Shown: positions 1-10,821 of the stretch, in pieces | Layout: each line of letters opens with the position of its first letter | Position numbering within the stretch: the stretch's first letter is position 1 | Assembly (NCBI RefSeq): GCF_000144695.1 | Contig: NC_014378.1 | Span: 2,325,289-2,389,288 of the forward strand | DNA: 64,000 nucleotides | Direction: 5' to 3' | DNA from: Acetohalobium arabaticum DSM 5501 | GTDB taxonomy: Bacteria; Bacillota; Halanaerobiia; Halobacteroidales; Acetohalobiaceae | The notes under the pieces: model-generated | What the model was told of the DNA's origin: nothing | What the model saw: only the letters and a program-made list of their open reading frames with translations | Database searches by the model: none | Translations under genes and position numbers: made by a program

Positions 1-619
1 CCGGTACACCAACAGTTGGCCCTCCTGAAGCAGGAGTTTCAGCAAATAAATTCCGGCCAATACTCTTCAATCCAGCCGGATTGGAAAAGCGGGATAGCTC
101 AATCTGGCCTACTTCTGTTACCTCTTCATTCCCCGGTTGCTTAACCATTACTCTACCTTCAGCAGTGATACTCACATCAGTTGTATCTTCCGGAATTGTA
201 ATATCAGACGCAAGAGGATAACCATCTGAGGTAACTATTCGTCCATTGCTGTCCCGTTTAAATGAACCGTCGCGCGTATAGCCTACCTGTCCATTCGGCC
301 TTACCACCTGAAAGAAGCCGTCTCCTTCAATAGCCATATCAAGCGGATTTCCGGTCTGTTGAAAGCTGCCTTGAGCAAATAACTTCTGAGTAGCAGCCGG
401 ACGTACACCGTGACCTACTTCTATTCCTGCCGGCACCTGTGACCCCTGATTATTGGGAGTTCCTGCTTCCCGCAGTGATTGGTACATTAAATCCTGAAAA
501 TTTACTCTACTCTTCTTGAATCCATTTGTATTTACATTGGCTAAGTTATTAGAAATAGTATCTATATTCAACTGCTGGGCTTTCATTCCTGTTGCTGCCG
601 TCCATAAGGATCTAATCAT
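1..619 (-). CDS. flgG: Flagellar basal-body rod protein FlgG (3' end cut by window edge)
   Basis: The first 206 codons of a flagellar rod/hook protein, running off the left edge. FlgG forms the distal rod that joins the basal body to the hook outside the cytoplasmic membrane. The translation starts [16 protein letters not shown] and contains the N-terminal flagellar rod motif ([19 protein letters not shown], residues about 19-37), followed by the [16 protein letters not shown] stretch typical of the FlgE/F/G family. The ATG at 619 has an AGGAGG Shine-Dalgarno 10 bases upstream. It lies 101 bases after the stop of a paralogous rod gene, as flhP follows flhO in Bacillus subtilis. Family assignment is sure. 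FlgG versus another hook-basal-body paralogue is likely but not proven, because the C-terminus is missing. Confidence 0.9.
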   Translation of the reverse strand, partial: MIRSLWTAATGMKAQQLNIDTISNNLANVNTNGFKKSRVNFQDLMYQSLREAGTPNNQGSQVPAGIEVGHGVRPAATQKLFAQGSFQQTGNPLDMAIEGDGFFQVVRPNGQVGYTRDGSFKRDSNGRIVTSDGYPLASDITIPEDTTDVSITAEGRVMVKQPGNEEVTEVGQIELSRFSNPAGLKSIGRNLFAETPASGGPTVGVP

Positions 620-720
620 TAGCACATAACCTCCTTGCAAATAAGTGCATCCCATAGATTATAGAACCGCTTCTATCACTCCGCGGCTCAGGCTTCTTAT
701 CTTCTAAGTCCAGCCTATAA

Positions 721-1458
721 TTATAATCTACCTACAGAATTAACTGTCTTATCCAGACTCTGATCATAAGCTTTTACTACCCGCTGGTTTGACTCATAGT
801 GACGAGTTGCTTCAATCATATTGGTCATTGATTCAACTACATTTACATTTGATGACTCAAGATAGCCTTGATTAATCTTGCCAGTAGCCATAAATTGATT
901 ACCTACATCCGGAGTAGCCCGGTATAGATCATCTCCTTCTTTAACTAATCCATCATTTTCAGCAAAAGTCACTACTCTAACTTGATCCACTACCTGTCCA
1001 TCAACAACTAAATTATTCTGATTATCAACATTAACCTGCTCACCAACTACTTCCAAAGGTCCAGCTTGGCCTAAAACAAAATTACCATTTTGAGTAACTA
1101 CTTGTCCATCCTGATTTAAAGTAAAGTCTCCGCTTCTAGTATAGCGAATACCTTCCGGCGTCTGAACAGCAAAGAAACCTTCACCTTCAATTGCCCAATC
1201 AAATGGATTATCAGTCTTATGTACACTACCAGCACTAAAATCAGTTACTGTTTCATCTACTTTAGCTCCTAAACCGGCTGTACCAATAACTTCTTTATCC
1301 GGCATTCTTCTTAATAACATTTCAGAAAAAGACTTATTTACTGTCTGGTCCTTTTTATAACCGGGAGTAGTAGAGTTAGCTAAATTATTAGTAATTATAT
1401 TGGTTCTCTTCAATGATGCATTCATTCCAGAAGCGGCAGTATAAAGTCCTCTCAGCAT
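721..1458 (-). CDS. flgF: Flagellar hook-basal body protein, FlgF/FlhO type
   Basis: A 245-residue rod protein, paralogous to the gene downstream. The N-terminus MLRGLYTAASGMNASLKRTN leads into the rod motif NIITNNLANSTTPGYKKDQ. A central GEGFFAVQTPEGIRYTRSGDF segment and a C-terminal helix with ESNVNVVESMTNMIEATRHYE are the usual FlgE/F/G features for coiled-coil packing in the rod. A GAGGTGG ribosome site precedes the ATG. Its place downstream of spoIIID matches flhO in Bacillus, except that the mreB-like gene mbl, which lies between them there, is missing here. Proteins of this type are exported by the flagellar type III system and have no signal peptide, as seen here. The flgF/flhO label is by position and family; the two names cannot be separated from sequence alone. 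Confidence 0.85.
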   Translation of the reverse strand: MLRGLYTAASGMNASLKRTNIITNNLANSTTPGYKKDQTVNKSFSEMLLRRMPDKEVIGTAGLGAKVDETVTDFSAGSVHKTDNPFDWAIEGEGFFAVQTPEGIRYTRSGDFTLNQDGQVVTQNGNFVLGQAGPLEVVGEQVNVDNQNNLVVDGQVVDQVRVVTFAENDGLVKEGDDLYRATPDVGNQFMATGKINQGYLESSNVNVVESMTNMIEATRHYESNQRVVKAYDQSLDKTVNSVGRL

Positions 1459-1553
1459 AATTCCACCTCACTTTTAATCTACATACTTCTGCTTTCCTTA
1501 TTCTCTTATTCTAGACATAATTTGAATTTCCTGTTTAATAGCAAAAACAATAA

Positions 1554-1814
1554 TTAATCATTATTCTTCTCCGATAAATACTTCTCTTTAGTAGCCTGCC
1601 CGCCTCGAATATGCCGTTCGGCTTTATTATATTCTAATACCTTCTTTACTTTCTCAGCTAGTCTCTTATCAATCTTCTGTAATCTTTCTGTTGCATCTTT
1701 ATGGATTGTACTCTTACTTACTCCAAATACTTTTGCTGCCTGTCGAACGGTCGCTCTAGTTTCATATATGTAATTACTTACTTCTAATACCCTCTGGTAA
1801 ATATAATCTTTCAT
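1554..1814 (-). CDS. spoIIID: Sporulation transcription factor SpoIIID
   Basis: An 86-residue DNA-binding protein that in Bacillus and Clostridium controls mother-cell genes together with sigma E and sigma K. The sequence opens MKDYIYQRVLEVSNYIYETR. A helix-turn-helix covers about residues 20-45 (TVRQAAKVFGVSKSTIHKDA), and a basic C-terminal region (residues 45-80, HIRGGQATKEKY) matches the family's second DNA-contacting helix. Length is right for the family (about 80-93). The ATG is preceded by AGGAGGGAC. It is followed by flagellar rod genes and preceded by a terminator and spoIIQ, the sporulation neighbourhood seen in spore formers. It indicates a sporulating ancestry for the strain but does not prove that it forms spores. 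Confidence 0.93.
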   Translation of the reverse strand: MKDYIYQRVLEVSNYIYETRATVRQAAKVFGVSKSTIHKDATERLQKIDKRLAEKVKKVLEYNKAERHIRGGQATKEKYLSEKNND

Positions 1815-1895
1815 TGGTTTTGTCCCTCCTACCTATTCTTAATAAATATATATGTATATTTTTATAAAATATGTTTAAAATTAGGAGGGACTATA

Positions 1896-1930
1896 CAAAA
1901 AAGCAGAGAGATGAATTATCACCTCTCTGC
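1896..1930 (-). terminator. Intrinsic terminator after spoIIQ
   Basis: An eight-base-pair stem, GCAGAGAG (1903-1910) with CTCTCTGC (1923-1930), is followed on the minus strand by TTTTTTG. It lies 20 bases after the spoIIQ stop and separates that gene from spoIIID. Confidence 0.85.
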
Positions 1931-1950
1931 TAAATGATTCAAATGTGAAA

Positions 1951-2859
1951 TTATAGATTAAGATGTTCGGTCGGATCTACCGATTCCCCGTCTTTTATGA
2001 TACCAAAATGGAGAGTAGGCTCCATAACTAAACCTGAAGTTCCTACTTTCCCTATAGTTTGACCTCTATTGACTTGCTGGCCTTCCTTTAAATTAAATTC
2101 TTGGGCATGTCCGTAGATAGTCTGATGTCCACTCTTATGTTCGATAATTAAAACTAAACCTAAATAGTCATCTTCCTTAATTTTAGCTATCTTACCGGCA
2201 GTAGCAGCTCTAATTGGAGTTCCTTGGGCTGTTTGCAAATCAACTCCTTGATGGTATCGCCAATCTTCGAGCATCGGATGTTTACTCCAGCCATAAGAGC
2301 GGCTTACTTCAGCCCCTTTAACCGGCAGATTGAACTTAGGCTTTATATTTGCCTGTTGTACTACAGGTTCACTCTCAGCTTTCTCTTCACTCAATTCTTC
2401 TCTATTCTCTTTTTCACTTTCTTCTTTATTAGCTTCAACCTCTGTTTTTAAATCTGATTCTTGTTTCTCTTCTGCTATTGTTGGCTGTTTCTGTTCATCT
2501 CCTTTAATTTCCTGATCAGCTGGAATATGTTCGTAAGTTACAACCTCATCTTGTGATCGATCAGCTTCAGAAGCAGGCGGTTCAGACTGGGATGTTAAAT
2601 CATTTAATTGAGGTATCAAGATAATTCCGGCTAAAATTACCACTGCCAATCCAACTAAAAACTTTTTGTTAGTTACAAGCCTAGTTATAAACTGCTTCCA
2701 GGAGAATTTATCAGCCAGTTTATCAATACTCTCTTTTAACTTTAGTTTAATATCCTCTTTGTCCTTTTTAATTGAGAAAGGAAACCTATTCTTTTCTCTC
2801 TGATTATCAGTTTGGTTATCTTTTTTTCCCTTCTCTTCATTATTTATATCATCAGACAT
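1951..2859 (-). CDS. spoIIQ: SpoIIQ-like membrane-anchored M23 (LytM) domain protein
   Basis: 302 residues: a charged cytoplasmic N-terminus (1-65), one membrane helix (about 68-86, FLVGLAVVILAGIILIPQL), an acidic low-complexity linker (90-165, rich in Glu/Lys) and a C-terminal LytM/M23 domain (about 172-302). In sporulating Firmicutes SpoIIQ sits in the forespore membrane and forms the channel with SpoIIIAH that joins forespore and mother cell. Position beside spoIID and spoIIID supports this identity. The domain keeps the M23 zinc-ligand pattern: HQGVD (HxxxD), YGH and LHF are all present, so it may be a working endopeptidase, unlike the degenerate B. subtilis protein. A GGAGGTGAG ribosome site fixes the start. 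An M23 peptidase with a different role is the alternative. Confidence 0.82.
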   Translation of the reverse strand: MSDDINNEEKGKKDNQTDNQREKNRFPFSIKKDKEDIKLKLKESIDKLADKFSWKQFITRLVTNKKFLVGLAVVILAGIILIPQLNDLTSQSEPPASEADRSQDEVVTYEHIPADQEIKGDEQKQPTIAEEKQESDLKTEVEANKEESEKENREELSEEKAESEPVVQQANIKPKFNLPVKGAEVSRSYGWSKHPMLEDWRYHQGVDLQTAQGTPIRAATAGKIAKIKEDDYLGLVLIIEHKSGHQTIYGHAQEFNLKEGQQVNRGQTIGKVGTSGLVMEPTLHFGIIKDGESVDPTEHLNL

Positions 2860-2934
2860 CTATCTCACCTCCATCAATTAGTATCTCCAGAGGCGAGATA
2901 AATATACACTTATTTACTTGAATTCTATTTTTTA

Positions 2935-3822
2935 TTAATGATTTAATTTTTTAACACTTACTCCTGAATAGTAATGTTTTAAAATTTCCAGATAATTATA
3001 TCCTTCTTTAGCCATTCCATGGGCTCCATACTGGCTCATTCCTACTCCATGACCATTTCCAGTAGTAATAAACTTAATATAGTTATCTTTTATCTGATAC
3101 CTAAAATTAGTTGATTTTAAGCCTAATCTCTTTCTCAACTCCCGACCAGTCATAATTTGAGATCCAACCTGAAGCTTTAACACTCGACGACTGGGGCTTC
3201 TAGCTAAAATATCTATATCGTTTACTGAAGATATCCCACTATCTACTTTACGAGCAAATTCTCTAAATGAATATTTCTGCACAAAATGATTATAAGGCGA
3301 CTGCTCTTCATAATTACTGCTTACCGGCTGTAGATAAGGCACTTTTCTACCCCAGACATTTCTGGCTGCCGCTGTTATACTGCCGCTGGCAGAGTGATAA
3401 ACTGCTGTTACTATTTTACCGTTATAGGTTAAGAATATTCCCTTTGTAGACTCAACGGCTTCAGATATCTTAAACCAGTATTCTAAATTTCCCCACTCCT
3501 TAAGCAACTCTTCTTTACTAATCCAGGCCTGATCCATATTAATATCTGTTGTAATAGCAACTTCCTTCTTTTCTGTCCCCTGTAGGCGGGATAAGATATA
3601 ACTTCTTGCTGCTACAGCCTGAGCTTTCAATGCTTCTAACTCAAACTCAGCCGGCATTTCTGCGGCTACCACTCCTTTAATATATTCTTCTAACTCCAAT
3701 TCTATTATTCGACCATTTTCCATCGTTAATTTAACTGTAATCTTTTCACTTTCGAAATCAGGCATTAGCCTACTGCCTATAACCACTCCTGTTGGCAATA
3801 ACAGAATTAAAAACAGATTCAA
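2935..3822 (-). CDS. spoIID: Stage II sporulation protein D (SpoIID), lytic transglycosylase
   Basis: SpoIID degrades septal peptidoglycan during engulfment, with SpoIIP and SpoIIM. The protein has an N-terminal hydrophobic segment and a SpoIID/LytB domain from about residue 35. Family landmarks are EEYIKGVVAAEMPAEFELEA, the conserved ALKAQAVAARSYI, TAVYHSASGS and the C-terminal GHGVGMSQYGAHGMAKEGY. The start is a problem. The TTG at 3822 has no ribosome site and would leave a signal anchor without basic residues. The frame stays open up to a TAG at 3865-3867, and a run of six G (3860-3865) precedes ATT, ATA and CTG codons. These would add IKRLILVTII, a normal anchor with Lys-Arg. A non-AUG start near 3852-3858 is therefore likely. 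The next gene upstream is murA. Confidence 0.9.
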   Translation of the reverse strand: MNLFLILLLPTGVVIGSRLMPDFESEKITVKLTMENGRIIELELEEYIKGVVAAEMPAEFELEALKAQAVAARSYILSRLQGTEKKEVAITTDINMDQAWISKEELLKEWGNLEYWFKISEAVESTKGIFLTYNGKIVTAVYHSASGSITAAARNVWGRKVPYLQPVSSNYEEQSPYNHFVQKYSFREFARKVDSGISSVNDIDILARSPSRRVLKLQVGSQIMTGRELRKRLGLKSTNFRYQIKDNYIKFITTGNGHGVGMSQYGAHGMAKEGYNYLEILKHYYSGVSVKKLNH

Positions 3823-3892
3823 AATTATAGTAACTAAGATCAGTCTCTTTATTCCAATTCCCCCCTAAATTAGAACTCACTAAACTTCTATG

Positions 3893-5158
3893 TTAAGAGA
3901 GACAATTATATTCTTCAACCAACTCAATATTAGCTCCAATTCCTTTTAATTTATCAGTAATATCTTCATAACCGCGTTCAATATGATATATGTTCTGAAT
4001 TTCAGTCTGTCCTCCAGCTGTTAGACCAGCAATAATCAATGCTGCTCCAGCCCGCAAATCTGTAGCTTTAACTTGGGCACCTTCCAGATCTGTTCTAGCA
4101 ACTACTGCGCTTCTACCGTCTACCTTAATCTGAGCCCCCATTCTTCTTAATTCATCAACATGGCCGAATCTTCTTTCGAAGACTGTTTCAATTACTAGAT
4201 TCTCCTGGGTTGCTTGAGTCAATAAAGCCATAAATTGGGCCTGCATATCAGTCGGAAAGCCCGGATAAGGCATAGTCTTAATATCTGTCCCGGACAAACA
4301 CCCTTCTGATTTAACCCGCACCTGATCAATCCCCTCAATTATCTCTACTCCCATCTCTTTTAACTTAGCTATTAGAGGACGTACATGTTCTACTAACACA
4401 TTCTTAATTACAACATCTCCACCTACTGCTGCTACTGTCATCATATAGGTTCCTGCTTCAATGCGATCAGGAATAATAGTATAATCTGTACCGTTCAAAC
4501 TATTAACCCCTGTAATCTTGATTATATCAGTTCCTGCTCCAGTAATCTCAGCTCCCATAATATTTAAATAATTAGCTAAATCTATTATCTCCGGTTCTCT
4601 AGCAACATTCTCTATTACTGTTTCTCCATCAGCCAGAACAGCTGCCAACATAATATTTATTGTTGCTCCTACACTAGGATAATCGAGATAGATTTCAGTC
4701 CCTTTTAATCTATCAGCCTCCAGTTTTACTAGCCCATGGTCCAGTTCAACATCTGCTCCTAAAGCAGAAAATCCTTTTAGATGTAAGTCAATAGGCCGAT
4801 CTCCGATCTCACAGCCCCCTGGTAAAACAGTACAGGCCTGTCCATAACGGCCTAATAAAGCTCCTAAAGTATAATAGGAAGCACGCATCTTTCTGGCTAA
4901 ATCACTATCTGTACTGTATTTATCAATTCCATCTGTATTAAGCTCTAATTCACTATCAGTGAAATTAACTTCAGCTCCTAGATTGGACAGGATATTAATT
5001 AAATTATTGACATCTTTTAAGTCAGGTATTCTACTTAACTTACTGCCACCCTCCCCCAATAAAGCAGCAGTTATAATCGGTAAAGCTGCATTCTTGGCTC
5101 CACTGACACTTATATTTCCTTCTAAATAATCTGTTGCTTCAGCTATTAATCTACGCAC
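3893..5158 (-). CDS. murA: UDP-N-acetylglucosamine 1-carboxyvinyltransferase MurA
   Basis: A 421-residue enolpyruvyl transferase that catalyses the first committed step of peptidoglycan synthesis in the cytoplasm, adding enolpyruvate from PEP to UDP-GlcNAc. The substrate-binding Lys-Asn pair lies in SGAKNAALPI (residues about 16-25). The catalytic Cys loop is LPGGCEIGDRPIDLHL, the Cys that fosfomycin alkylates, so the active site looks intact. I place the start at the GTG at 5158, with GGAGGGGAG eight bases upstream. A longer reading from 5185 would bury this ribosome site. Position between the atp operon and spoIID matches murAA in B. subtilis. Confidence 0.95.
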   Translation of the reverse strand: MRRLIAEATDYLEGNISVSGAKNAALPIITAALLGEGGSKLSRIPDLKDVNNLINILSNLGAEVNFTDSELELNTDGIDKYSTDSDLARKMRASYYTLGALLGRYGQACTVLPGGCEIGDRPIDLHLKGFSALGADVELDHGLVKLEADRLKGTEIYLDYPSVGATINIMLAAVLADGETVIENVAREPEIIDLANYLNIMGAEITGAGTDIIKITGVNSLNGTDYTIIPDRIEAGTYMMTVAAVGGDVVIKNVLVEHVRPLIAKLKEMGVEIIEGIDQVRVKSEGCLSGTDIKTMPYPGFPTDMQAQFMALLTQATQENLVIETVFERRFGHVDELRRMGAQIKVDGRSAVVARTDLEGAQVKATDLRAGAALIIAGLTAGGQTEIQNIYHIERGYEDITDKLKGIGANIELVEEYNCLS

Positions 5159-5253
5159 TAGATAATCTCCCCTCCGAATCACCATTTATCTACTATACTT
5201 TAGTTCGCGTTTTAGTTCTAATGTCCTGCTTCAAAGTTAAATTCGTCATTTGG

Positions 5254-5844
5254 TTATTCTTTACAGAAACAAGAAGTCCCAAATAATTTATCAATCCAGC
5301 CCATCTTTTTGAAATTAATTAACTCTTCCGGTGCTTTATCAGCTATCTCTTCATAACATTCCGTACAGATCTTTTCACCGGCCTTATCCAGCAACTCCAG
5401 CGGCAGGTTTAACTCTTTAAATTTTTCTTTTTTATCAGGTACTCTTATCTCATCATTATTTACTGCTTTATCGCTAACTACTACTAAACCAATATCTCCT
5501 TTGAAATCATCTGATTCTACCTTCTTAAAAGAGAGTCCATTTTCACGGGCTAAATCAATATATTCTTTGGCTGCTTGCATATCAATCTGTCGGTTAATAA
5601 TCAACTTTTCAGCTTCTAAATCTTTAATTGCCTCTAATATTTCTGGATAAACTCCTGGTTCTATAATCTGACCAAAAGTTAAAGCCTTAATTACCCGCTC
5701 TTTAAACTCACCTAAAAACCGTCTTTTTTCACCCTTCTTTAACTCAAAACCGCCGTGGATACCGGCAGAAACTGTCTGTTCTAATTCATTCTTATCCTGA
5801 TTTGAAATTGCTTCTTTCTGTATTTCTTCATCTTTTGGTCCCAC
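5254..5844 (-). CDS. YueI-family (DUF1694) protein
   Basis: A 196-residue cytoplasmic protein of the DUF1694/YueI family, function unknown. The core runs from about residue 42: FLGEFKERVIKALTFGQI, then IYPE-like VYPEILEAI, and a central sheet ending in IGLVVVSDKAV. It has no signal peptide or membrane helix. The C-terminus holds four cysteines (ICTECYEE and TSCFCKE), which could bind a metal; this is an observation, not a family rule I can vouch for. The start is GTG at 5844 with AGGGGGT upstream. It sits between atpC and murA, in the same direction, and might be co-transcribed with the atp genes. The family call is from motif memory. Confidence 0.75.
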   Translation of the reverse strand: MGPKDEEIQKEAISNQDKNELEQTVSAGIHGGFELKKGEKRRFLGEFKERVIKALTFGQIIEPGVYPEILEAIKDLEAEKLIINRQIDMQAAKEYIDLARENGLSFKKVESDDFKGDIGLVVVSDKAVNNDEIRVPDKKEKFKELNLPLELLDKAGEKICTECYEEIADKAPEELINFKKMGWIDKLFGTSCFCKE

Positions 5845-5926
5845 TGTAGAATACCCCCTAACCTAAATATATAATATGTAAATTAATATTATAGAATACA
5901 AAAAAGGAGAATAAGAGATTTCTCCC

Positions 5927-6334
5927 TTACTCCCCTTGAACTACATCAATTCTATTAATAGCACGCTGCAACGCGGATTCAGCTCTAGTTTCATTTATTC
6001 TGGCTTCATCGCTTTTCTGCAGGCGCTCTTTAGCCCGTTTTTTAGCCCTTTTAGCTCGCTCTATATCAATCTCTTCGGGAAATTCTGCTGTATCAGCTAA
6101 AATATTTATCTGATCCGGCTTCACTTCTATAAAGCCACCGCTAGTAGCTAATTCTATCTCTTCTCCATCTTTTTTAATTCTAATCTGGCCTATCTGCAAA
6201 CCAGTAATTAATGGGGAATGATTAGGCAAAAAACCTAAATTTCCATCTATAGTAGGAACAATAACCATCTCTACTTCATCGCTATAAACAGTGCGCTCAG
6301 AAGTTAAGATGTCAACCTGAACGGTATTCGCCAT
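5927..6334 (-). CDS. atpC: F-type ATP synthase epsilon subunit
   Basis: A 135-residue epsilon subunit of the F1 central stalk, coupling rotation to catalysis and inhibiting ATP hydrolysis. It has the beta-sandwich N-terminal domain (residues 1-85, with DILTSERTVYSDEVEMV and the FLPNHSPLITGL loop) and a two-helix C-terminal domain (90-135). I set the start at the ATG at 6334, one base after the atpD stop. AGAAGGA lies about 11 bases upstream, and the earlier GTG at 6343 overlaps that site. It is the last gene of the atp operon. Confidence 0.96.
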   Translation of the reverse strand: MANTVQVDILTSERTVYSDEVEMVIVPTIDGNLGFLPNHSPLITGLQIGQIRIKKDGEEIELATSGGFIEVKPDQINILADTAEFPEEIDIERAKRAKKRAKERLQKSDEARINETRAESALQRAINRIDVVQGE

Positions 6335-6335
6335 C

Positions 6336-7775
<1,440 letters not shown>

Positions 7776-7787
7776 TCATTCAAACAA

Positions 7788-8660
7788 TTAATCTAACGCT
7801 TCTGCTCCAGCAGCAATCTCAGTAATTTCTTGAGTAATCTCAGCCTGCCTTGCTCGGTTAAAGGACCGAGTAAGATCTTCAATCATCTCTTTAGCATTTT
7901 CAGTTGCTGAATCCATAGCAGTCATCCGGGCTGCAAATTCACTTGCTTTTGCTTCTAATAACGAACCGTAGATTAGGTTCCGTAAGTATTTAGGTAGAAT
8001 TACATCTAATACTTCCCCTGGGGAAGGTTCATAAAGATAACCAGCATTTAATTCTTCCCCTTCTTCTTCATCCTTATCTTCTATCTTCTGAGGTTCAACC
8101 GGTAACAACTGTAATTTTTTAACTTCATGACTAAGCACAGAATTAAATTGAGTATAAATCAGATGTACTTCATCAAAAACTTCATCCTGATATAATTCAC
8201 TAGCCTCATTACTTATATTCTGTGCTAATCCTATTGATGGTTTATCTTCAAGGTCTAAATACTCAGAAAATATTTCTAAATCATTTCTCTTAAAGTGGTT
8301 CCTACCATTTCTACCGACTGCAATCATACCTACTTCACTCTTATCTTCAACTTCCTCATCAACTTTTCTAGTAACATTAGTGTTGTAAGGCCCACACAGT
8401 CCCCGATCAGCAGTAATTACTATATACCCAATTCTATTCATTTGATCTCTTTTCTCTAATAGCGGATGAACATCTTCCCTAATTCTCCTGAAAGCACCTA
8501 ATAAAGTTTGACGTGTCTTTTCAAAGAAAGGTTTGGCTGCTGTTGCACTTTCCTGAGCTCTTTGTAATTTAGCCGATGCTACCATATTCATGGCCCGCGT
8601 TATCTTTTTAGTATTTTCAACACTATTTATGCGCCGCTGAATCTCGCGCATAGTTGCCAT
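7788..8660 (-). CDS. atpG: F-type ATP synthase gamma subunit
   Basis: The rotating central shaft of F1, 290 residues. The N-terminal helix reads MATMREIQRRINSVENTKKITRAMNMVASAKL and the C-terminal helix ends SFNRARQAEITQEITEIAAGA; these form the coiled coil inside the alpha-beta hexamer. Between them is the Rossmann-like domain with ITADRGLCGPYN. The acidic insertion DKDEEEGEELNAGY near residue 200 fits a halophile. The start is ATG at 8660 after GAGGTGA; a GTG nine bases earlier overlaps that site and is less likely. Confidence 0.97.
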   Translation of the reverse strand: MATMREIQRRINSVENTKKITRAMNMVASAKLQRAQESATAAKPFFEKTRQTLLGAFRRIREDVHPLLEKRDQMNRIGYIVITADRGLCGPYNTNVTRKVDEEVEDKSEVGMIAVGRNGRNHFKRNDLEIFSEYLDLEDKPSIGLAQNISNEASELYQDEVFDEVHLIYTQFNSVLSHEVKKLQLLPVEPQKIEDKDEEEGEELNAGYLYEPSPGEVLDVILPKYLRNLIYGSLLEAKASEFAARMTAMDSATENAKEMIEDLTRSFNRARQAEITQEITEIAAGAEALD

Positions 8661-8732
8661 AGCAATCACCTCACTTCCTTAAAACACCTAAGCTTAAACA
8701 AAATATTCGCTTCCTTTTTAACTCTATTTAAA

Positions 8733-10262
8733 TTAAGCAGACTCTTTTTCAATTTCATCAACAAACATTGCTTTGAAATCTTCAATAGCAGCAATTAATT
8801 CTTCTTCTATTTCATCATCTAATTCTTCAGTCTCTTTGATAGTTTCTGGAACTTCAGCATAATTGCTATGAATAAAATCTATCATTTCTTCTTCAAATTC
8901 TTTAATATCATCAACTGGAATATCATCCATATACCCATTAGTTACAGCATAGATACTCAGTACCTGATTTTCTACTTCCATTGGATTATTTTCAGGCTGT
9001 TTTAATACTTCAATTATTCTATCTCCACGGGCTAATTTCTGCTGTGTTGCTTCATCAAGATCAGATCCAAACTGAGCAAAGGCCTCTAATTCTCGATACT
9101 GAGATAGATCCAAACGTAACGTACCTGCAACATCCTTCATGGCACTTACCTGAGCATCTCCACCAACTCGTGAGACAGAAATACCAACATTAATTGCTGG
9201 TCTTACACCAGAATGGAATAATTCACTTTCAAGATATATCTGTCCATCAGTGATAGAGATTACATTTGTTGGAATATAAGCAGAAACGTCTCCTGCTTGA
9301 GTCTCAATAATCGGTAATGCAGTTAAAGACCCACCACCCATATCGTCATTTAACTTAGCAGCTCTTTCTAAGAGACGAGAGTGTAAATAAAAGACATCAC
9401 CTGGATAAGCTTCACGTCCCGGTGGACGGCGTAAAAGTAAAGACATTTCACGATAAGCTACTGCATGCTTGGATAAATCATCATAAACAACTAATACATC
9501 TTTGCCATCATACATAAATTCTTCACCCATAGCACATCCAGCATAAGGTGCTATATACTGTAATGGTGCTGGATCGCTAGCATTAGCAGCAACAATAATT
9601 GTATGATCCATTGCTTGATTATTTTCTAATCTATCTACTACCTGAGCTACTGTAGATGCCTTCTGTCCAATTGCAACATAAATACAAATAACATCATTAT
9701 CTTTCTGATTAATGATTGTATCTATTCCAATTGATGTTTTACCAGTCTGACGGTCACCAATAATTAATTCTCGCTGACCACGACCAATAGGTACCAAAGA
9801 GTCAACCGCTTTAAGTCCAGTCTGAAGAGGAACCTCAACAGGGGTTCTCTCAATAACATTAGGCGCCTCTGATTCTATGGATCGCTTTTTATCAGTATTA
9901 ATTGGCCCCTTTCCATCAATAGGTTCTCCTAAAGCATTAACAACTCTTCCAATCATATCTTCTCCTACTGGTACATCAACTAGTTCTCCAGTTCGTTCAA
10001 CTCGATCCCCTTCTTCAATCTTTGTTTCGTCTCCTAAAATTACACAACCAATACTATCTTCTTCTAAGTTTAAAACCATACCATAAACACCGCTGGCAAA
10101 CTGCAGTAATTCTCCAGCCATTGCTTCTTCTAAACCATGAATTTGAGCAATACCATCACCAACACTTAAAACTGTTCCAACATCTTCCGTTTCCAATTTA
10201 ACATCATAATCTTCTATTCGTTTCTTAATTATTGAACTTATTTCGTCAGGCTTAAGATTCAT
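8733..10262 (-). CDS. atpA: F-type ATP synthase alpha subunit
   Basis: A 509-residue non-catalytic nucleotide-binding subunit of F1. The Walker A motif is GDRQTGKTS (about residue 170), followed by the [15 protein letters not shown] and [19 protein letters not shown] segments. The arginine-finger region [19 protein letters not shown] is intact. The C-terminus is unusually acidic ([20 protein letters not shown]), like the other soluble subunits here. The ATG at 10262 has a run of G (GGGGGGG) as its ribosome site. Confidence 0.98.
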   Translation of the reverse strand: MNLKPDEISSIIKKRIEDYDVKLETEDVGTVLSVGDGIAQIHGLEEAMAGELLQFASGVYGMVLNLEEDSIGCVILGDETKIEEGDRVERTGELVDVPVGEDMIGRVVNALGEPIDGKGPINTDKKRSIESEAPNVIERTPVEVPLQTGLKAVDSLVPIGRGQRELIIGDRQTGKTSIGIDTIINQKDNDVICIYVAIGQKASTVAQVVDRLENNQAMDHTIIVAANASDPAPLQYIAPYAGCAMGEEFMYDGKDVLVVYDDLSKHAVAYREMSLLLRRPPGREAYPGDVFYLHSRLLERAAKLNDDMGGGSLTALPIIETQAGDVSAYIPTNVISITDGQIYLESELFHSGVRPAINVGISVSRVGGDAQVSAMKDVAGTLRLDLSQYRELEAFAQFGSDLDEATQQKLARGDRIIEVLKQPENNPMEVENQVLSIYAVTNGYMDDIPVDDIKEFEEEMIDFIHSNYAEVPETIKETEELDDEIEEELIAAIEDFKAMFVDEIEKESA

Positions 10263-10272
10263 CTTACCCCCC

Positions 10273-10821
10273 CTAACTTACTTGTAACTTTCTTAAATCA
10301 CGACTTAAATTCTCAATTTCTGTTGTTAAACTACCATCAATTACTTTATTACCAATTTTTAATACTAAACCGCCTATTAAATCTTGATTAATCTCTATTT
10401 GTAACTCAATATTTTTCTCTAATGCTTTTCCTAACTTTTCTTTCAACTTCTTTTTCTGTTGAGTAGTCAATTCTATGGGCGATCTTACTTCTACTTCTAA
10501 CTTATTCAATTCATCATTAACTGAATCCTTAAATTGCTGGTAGATAGTTTCTAATAAATTCGCTCGGTTTTTATCTATCAATAATTTAATAAAGTTAAAT
10601 AAATTAATTGATAACTCCTCAGCAAAGATTTCAGTTAAAATATCTTTTTTCTGCTCATAAGTAATTTCAACATGAGTTATTATTTTTCTCAATTCATCAC
10701 TCTGTTTTAAAAGAGTTATAAATTTTTCAAATTCATTTAATATCTCTTCTAATTTTTCATTTTCTTTTGCTAATTCAAATAAAGCTTGCGAATATCTCTT
10801 AGCAATTTCACTTTTTCTCAT
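10273..10821 (-). CDS. atpH: F-type ATP synthase delta subunit
   Basis: A 182-residue peripheral-stalk protein that clamps b to the top of the alpha-beta hexamer (OSCP-like). The N-terminal helical bundle opens [20 protein letters not shown]. The C-terminal part ends with [21 protein letters not shown], the hallmark of the family. Its ATG overlaps the atpF stop by four bases (ATGA), which suggests translational coupling. It is one of the few genes here ending in TAG (10273-10275), with a TAA two codons later. Confidence 0.95.
   Translation of the reverse strand: MRKSEIAKRYSQALFELAKENEKLEEILNEFEKFITLLKQSDELRKIITHVEITYEQKKDILTEIFAEELSINLFNFIKLLIDKNRANLLETIYQQFKDSVNDELNKLEVEVRSPIELTTQQKKKLKEKLGKALEKNIELQIEINQDLIGGLVLKIGNKVIDGSLTTEIENLSRDLRKLQVS

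Noticed and set aside
10273-10275. UAG at the end of atpH as a pyrrolysine codon
   Set aside because: A TAA follows two codons later and the delta subunit is complete at the UAG.
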